In this document: piece by piece, positions 59,044-64,000 of the stretch
Layout: the number at the start of each line of letters is the position of its first letter
How positions within the stretch are numbered: the stretch's first letter is position 1
Source of the DNA: Isoetes taiwanensis
Lineage: Eukaryota > Streptophyta > Lycopodiopsida > Isoetales > Isoetaceae
Direction: 5' to 3'
DNA: 64,000 nucleotides
Assembly (NCBI GenBank): GCA_021234155.1
Contig: JAJEKV010000017.1
Location: 13,144,613-13,208,612 of the forward strand
The notes under the pieces: generated by a model
What the model was told of the DNA's origin: nothing
Database searches by the model: none
The model's input: the letters and a program-made list of their open reading frames with translations, nothing else
Position numbers and translations under genes: made by a program

Positions 59044-59051
59044 TATAAAAA
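59044..59051 (+). promoter_or_regulatory. TATA box of small-ORF unit 1
   Basis: 'cactataaaaacgg' lies about 40 bp before the ATG at 59087. The same context, 'caataattntacntcactataaaa', appears in unit 2, which supports a conserved promoter. Confidence 0.5.
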
Positions 59052-59086
59052 CGGCTTCACGAGGGGGTAGAGGCCATTCATCTTCC

Positions 59087-59287
59087 ATGGCTTCCTCGAT
59101 GCCTCGTCCAGAGCACATCCACTCTTTCAAGTGTTACTTGAGCTACAACGATCTGGGCGAATGCGCTAGAAATAGCGTTAAGCTTGATCCATGGCTCTTA
59201 TCTAAAGTCGATGGACTGCTAGTGCTTGCGAGGAAGCTCACTCGCGTTAAAGTCCATATTTATCGGCTTCCCGATCGAGATCTATGA
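59087..59287 (+). CDS. Small unrecognised protein, duplicated unit 1
   Basis: A 66-codon frame (MASSMPRPEHIHSFKCYLSY..., LDPWLLSKVDGLLVLARKLTRVK) follows a TATA-like element and a good ATG context (cttccATGGC). A related unit lies about 620 bp downstream with a similar promoter and a similar 'cttgatcc' coding segment (LDPYLAKKSFGSLRF). No family recognised. Confidence 0.4.
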   Translation: MASSMPRPEHIHSFKCYLSYNDLGECARNSVKLDPWLLSKVDGLLVLARKLTRVKVHIYRLPDRDL

Positions 59288-59554
59288 GTCAATGGCATCA
59301 CGAGCTTTGATGTTGATGACGAGTGAATCACACCGCTAATAATGTAATAATGACATGGGTACCTAATAACTAAGTAAGGATGTCATAGCATTCTGATTAA
59401 GGATGTAATATCAATGCACCTTTAACCGAGTATATTGTAACGATGTGCTATCCCACCTCCACTTATTCGCAAGTCTGTCATTGAATTCAATCATAGCTAA
59501 ATTAGTCAAGCAAACATGTTTTGAAACATACGCATATTAGTATGCGCATACATA

Positions 59555-60010
59555 TATCCATACGAAAGATGTATTATACTTGTATTTATACAACGGTCTT
59601 ATACACGAGCAATAATGGCTAGAAGTCTACCCCAATAATTCACCTCAATAATTCTACCTCACTATAAAAGCTTCTCACTTGGGGCTAAAGTTCATTCCTC
59701 TCACATGGATTATTTGCCTTCATCAATTCACCACATCGAGGCGATCAAGTGCTCAATGAGCCACTCGATCTTGTTGGTTGCCTAGACAGCATCTTCTTCT
59801 TGATCCCTACCTCGCTAAGAAAAGCTTTGGGTCTTTGAGATTCGTTGCCTGCGTCAATTCGTGTAATGATCCATCCGATTTGGCTTCCGGCGAATGAGCT
59901 ATGAGATATCGGGGATCACTACTACGAGATCCCGAAGATGAATGAATCACCGCTTTAGCATTGTATAGTGTAAGAGCTCTTGTGTTGAGATGGAAAACGC
60001 AGAGGCGTAA
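59555..60010 (+). pseudogene. Duplicated unit 2 of the small ORF, disrupted
   Basis: The TATA-like 'actataaaag' (about 59661-59670) and ATG at 59705 (MDYLPSSIHHIEAIKCS) align with unit 1. The frame stops after about 26 codons. The homologous downstream coding segment continues in another frame, so it is probably a broken copy. Confidence 0.4.
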
Positions 60011-60129
60011 CAAATAATAACTAGTCTATTGTAACTTTCATGTTATGAATGATATAGTAATTATGTAAAAGAGCATTGCATACCTCAAGAGTTCTCATCA
60101 TCGCCCTTAGCTTCTTTAGCCACTAATTC

Positions 60130-62850
60130 TTGCAACTGAGCCCCAACACTACCGGGGATCACCACCGACAATGGCCTGGTCTCTCACGGCCCAACCATAG
60201 TCTATTGTTTTCAAAGGTTGGTAGCGTGGCGGGGTCATTAGGATTGGGTCTCCAATTCTTGCTCCAACAATCCCTATAATTGCATTGCATATGAGGTTCC
60301 CTTTAAACAACAGGTTCAAACCAAGAGACAAACACCTCTTCATAATGTGGGAGATTAGGGTCCTCTATTGGGTCCTCTTCGCAAAACCCATCCATGTCTC
60401 TGGTTATCATGTGGTCCGATTAGCAAGAGCATTCCCTTCTTGACATCTTGGTAGGGGTCGAATATTTCAACCGGGTTCTTGGGTCTACCCGAAAGGCCCT
60501 ACGTAATGAGATGCTTCAATGTGCTCATCCACAAACACTCTTTCGGTTCTTCCAATGCACTTTGCCCAGTGCTGGGCGAGAAATCTGAATGACAAATTCT
60601 ACCGGGCTGCACGTCACCAAGCACTTTCGCAGCAAGGTGGACCAAGTAGTCAATAACTTCATTCATATATGTGTTGGACCATGACTTATCGCCAGACTCT
60701 AGAAATAGCTGCCCAAAGCATCATGTACTTGGCAATAGAAGCTCTTAATGCACCTATATCTTTCAAGCTCCCATATGGTCTGCGGGACCTTAGGTGACCC
60801 TCTCGAATTATAGGTAAACCTTGGGCATCCTCCTTCCACATTCTCGATTCCCTTTTTCGGGGAGCCACTCCCTATGCCCTGGCCTCATCTTGTAGAACAT
60901 TAGTGGCCATCCATCCTTCATGCAAAACTTGAAGAGTAGAGGTTCCAAGTGACCACATAAACGGTCCTTCTTATCAGGGATAAATCCTTTCACGAATTCC
61001 TTCCAATCAGAACCTCTGTCACAAGGTAAGGTGAAGGAGCCTTTGAGCTACTTTGCTGAAGAGTTGCATAAGCTCCGGAATAGTCAATGCATCTGATCTT
61101 CTCATTAGAGTAGAGTAGTTTCCAAATAGGGCATCTATGTCATCGTGGGTGTGTCCAACCATCATGAATCCCAGCTGCACTTGATCAAATACACCTAACC
61201 AAACCAAGTATGACAAGTAAGAGAAAAGATATCTATTCTTATTCCCCACCTGAGCAATTATCTAGCTGCAAGTAAAGCCTCCTAGGCAACTTGTTTTGCT
61301 ACCATGGGGCCTTTGATAGGAGGCATAAAATCATTTCTACTGCCATTCATCATTTTTGTCCTAAGGTTATTTGTGTTTAAAATTGCTGCACCCCAGCTGC
61401 TTTCAGGACGATCAGTATCTCTCAAATGGCCCCAATTATCCTCAGATTTATTCTCCAAAGGTCTTCAAGGTATGATTCAAGGATCCCACATGAAAATTAG
61501 AATCATCGGGCGAGGTCCAAAGGAGAAGTGGCCCAAGGCACCTATACCATGGCCGTGCATGAGAGCACACAAACACCGACCTTGGCCGCGTTCACCCCTC
61601 CATACGAGACTTTGCTAGCTTCTCTAGACGAGGGACCATGGTCTTATTCTGATCCATCTTATCATGTATAATGGTTAAAGCGTGCTCGGGAGATCTATGC
61701 GACAAAGCTCTCCAGACCGATAAAGGCTCCCATGAAATCTGGGCCGTCATATGTGATTTTCTCTCTATTGCAAGTACCCTTCTTTCGTTTGGATCTCCGG
61801 TCTTAGCAAGCTTTTCCTTTATGACAATACAGGTGTTACACTTGGAAAATGCTATCCTCTTAGCTATTGCTACCTCTGAATGATTCTCTTTCCAAGCGCA
61901 TTTAAATGACGAAGGAGAAATATGCTTGCCCTGTCATCTCTCAGAACGAAATATCTACTTCTTGGTGTATATCCTTCTTAGTCAAGAGGTGAAGGTAGCC
62001 TCTTAACATTTTGTTCACCCCCTCGCCGTAATTTTTCGGCGGTGTGGCATCGTCTGCGTTTTCATCTATGAACATGGATAGCACGGCATTGCCGACCAAA
62101 GTATGAGACCTTGGCTTCTTAGACCCGATATTTCCGTGCTCGGCAATTACGCGGCCGTCATTGAAGAGCTTCTTCCACTTGTAAAAAGTAGAAATGGGAA
62201 TGCCATAGGCTTTATGCCATGCTTTCACGCACACCTTTGTTATTCAACATCGGGTTCGCGGACTACACCATTTTCAGAGCAAAGATCTAGCATGTTATAT
62301 GCAAAAGTTGTGGCGCTCGAGGGACTTCATGTTCCATAAAAGGTTCTCATGCAAGCTATCTCCAGGATGTAAAATTTGCACGCAGATCGTTTCATGCAAA
62401 GACTGTGATGACACGAAGTCTAGAATAGCCTCAAAGACTAGTTTTTCTTTCACATTTAGTCCGTGTTGGGCGTTTCGGGTCTCCGATTGACCATCTTTGT
62501 AAGGTCTCTTTTGGTGATGCCAATTTCGGTCTAATGGAGTAAGGTTCATTCTCCACATCCTTCTCCTTCACCGCAACCACAAGAGTAGAAACTGGAATGT
62601 TATCAACGAGCACGAGGGCTATGGGCCATCTCACAAGGTCATGCAGTTGGGGCATTTACGCACGAACCCGGCAATAGATAGAGATCTTTTCGGGCATTGG
62701 AAAAATGTTCATGATAGTAGCGACTATCGAGCCTTCCCTAACTTCACGTCGAACCGCGGCATGGTTTGGATCGGCAAAAACGATAACACCATAGGCATAA
62801 GCCATGTAGCAAAGATTCATGCATGAGTGTGCACGCCTTCTCAACTAACT
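60130..62850 (-). pseudogene. DUF7869-like putative transposase, copy 2
   Basis: On the minus strand, from high to low coordinate: a helix-turn-helix-like segment (AYGIPISTFYKWKKLFNDG, 62234-61941); the core LQLDNCSGG, frameshift, NKNRYLFSYLSYLVWLGVFD then GFMMVGHTHDDIDALFG (61249-61019); and C-terminal parts including WKEDAQGLPIIREGH and DPYQDVKKGMLLLIGPHDN, which match copy 1 (WKEDVAGEPMVPTGE; DPKMDLKDGQYLIVRPSDE). Many frameshifts and stops make it inactive. The GHTHDDID segment, missing in copy 1, is preserved. The Asp residues of DNC and HTHDD are candidate metal ligands, which is inference. Confidence 0.68.
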
Positions 62851-64000
62851 CATCTCTAGAAAGCCCTTGCACATGATTCGTCTCATTAGTGGCTAACCCC
62901 TCATTCCCTCTGTCACCCGCCACCTATCCTTTTATCTCGACCTGGTGGGGTGCAAGCTTCCTCATGTCTATCTAGTGGAGCAACAATGTCCTTCTTGTAC
63001 CACAACACAAAAGTCCCCACGACTTCACCCATTTTTTCTATTTCCAATTAAATTGGTAGCGGTGAATCCCCATCCGAACATTCACAATTGAAACGACAAC
63101 CATACCCTCCTGGGACGATCGAATTGTGATGGCGCTCGAAATTGTGGACTCTTCCTTCGCCACCTTTTTCCCCAGCCAGATCTGGCCGAATTACATCAGC
63201 CATCCTCCAAACAAGAGGTCGTGAATAAGCCGCGATCCTAGTGAGCGTAAAGCACCGCGATCATAAACCACTACAAAAAATATGAACCGAAAAATAAGAA
63301 ATGGTCGACGACTTTTCGCCACCGCGATCTTATCGAGCATGGGTAAGAACGCGGTCGCGCTTAGTTGCAAACATTCACACTAGTTGTTTCAATAAGAACT
63401 CGCGGCAAATCAAATTTCCAGGCTAGCTAGTGGGTTCAACTCTAAGTTATCGATATCCGGGAGTTCTTTGGTCAATAGCAAGTGTAGATAGTTGAAGGTA
63501 TCACGACCGCGATCTCGTGGAGCACCAAAGTTAAACGATTGACTTACGTATAAGCCATTACTCCTACCTCACGTATCACGGTGTTTAGTGTCATAAAAAT
63601 GTGTTTTTAGTTTCATCCACATAGAAAAGAAAGCATATACTTGAAACACGTTTACATTGTATAATAAACACACCGAGTGCACAGTTTTGCTTAGAACATC
63701 TATTTTTACATAGTTGCAACAAAGTATCGAGGTATCTTATCAATCCATGCATTACATAGTGAATGTTAGTGCGAGACTTCGAGGTTGCGCTTATAATTGA
63801 AATTCGATGCATTAATCGATACGCATTCGCTTCACTTGAGGGATATGCATCGAGAATAGGCCTTTTACCTCTGGTGAAAACCCCGAATTCGATGCGTTGC
63901 AGAATTCCTAGTGTGTGTAGTGGCGGATTGTAAGCGGATTATCACTGGCCCTCGCAAATGGATGCGAATTCTCCAGCGGAAAATCCTTGCCCAAACTTGG
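62851..64000. other. Gene-free stretch at the window end
   Basis: No supportable gene or repeat boundary was recognised. Confidence 0.4.

Overview
This window is nuclear DNA of a land plant. The clearest plant marker is an intact SAUR-type auxin-response gene near 56.5 kb. A second intact gene, an intron-rich UPF0047/YjbQ-like gene, has the spliced structure of a nuclear gene. There are no prokaryotic operons and no rRNA or true tRNA genes. Nearly everything else is transposon-derived. The mix (a piggyBac, a Y1-type HUH element, LINEs with microsatellite tails) would suit a fern, lycophyte or other non-seed plant, but that is inference only.

0-9 kb: a decayed non-LTR retrotransposon (ORF1, endonuclease, RT, C-terminal Cys/His domain, ATCT-repeat tail), an LTR scrap, a five-exon Ulp1-like protease pseudogene, a short LINE tail and a MITE candidate. 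9.6-14.3 kb (minus): a complete seven-exon YjbQ-family gene whose exons all join in phase to 148 codons; intron 3 (3.07 kb) holds LINE debris. 14.7-17.8 kb: a decayed open reading region with an HUH motif (HFH) and a YCLK tyrosine motif, interrupted at its 5' side by a textbook TRIM retrotransposon. 17.9-21.7 kb: LINE fragments, a recent 487-bp tandem duplication, AT-rich sequence and a cluster of TTTCTCGACT palindromes. 22-23.5 kb: a decayed DUF7869-like putative transposase. 23.8-25.5 kb: copy A of a long repeat. 27.6-31.8 kb: 3' LTR and integrase remnant of a minus-strand Ty3/gypsy element, with a LINE nested in the LTR. 32-35 kb: AT-rich, no genes seen. 35.3-37.4 kb: tRNA-derived SINE-like pieces, an LTR remnant with primer-binding site, and long TC arrays. 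38.6-43.4 kb: a piggyBac element with matching TIRs and TTAA on both sides but a damaged transposase. 44.4-45 kb: LTR copy that serves as the empty site for the 29-kb LINE. 45.9-47.6 kb: an unrecognised two-exon gene. 48.1-49.4 kb: LTR-related repeat. 49.6-56.3 kb: copy B of the long repeat, split by a 3.75-kb Helitron and by a 1.3-kb L1-type LINE. 56.5 kb: SAUR. 58.9-60 kb: a duplicated pair of TATA-box/small-ORF units. 60.1-62.9 kb: a second DUF7869-like element on the minus strand.

Several insertions can be proven inside the window because an uninterrupted paralogue is also present: the Helitron and the L1 in repeat copy B (empty sites in copy A), and the LINE in the gypsy LTR (empty site near 44.7 kb). 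The most unusual candidate is the HUH/YCLK protein, which looks like a small eukaryotic rolling-circle-type transposon (Replitron-like) rather than a Helitron. Exon models and family calls were made by eye, with no database search.
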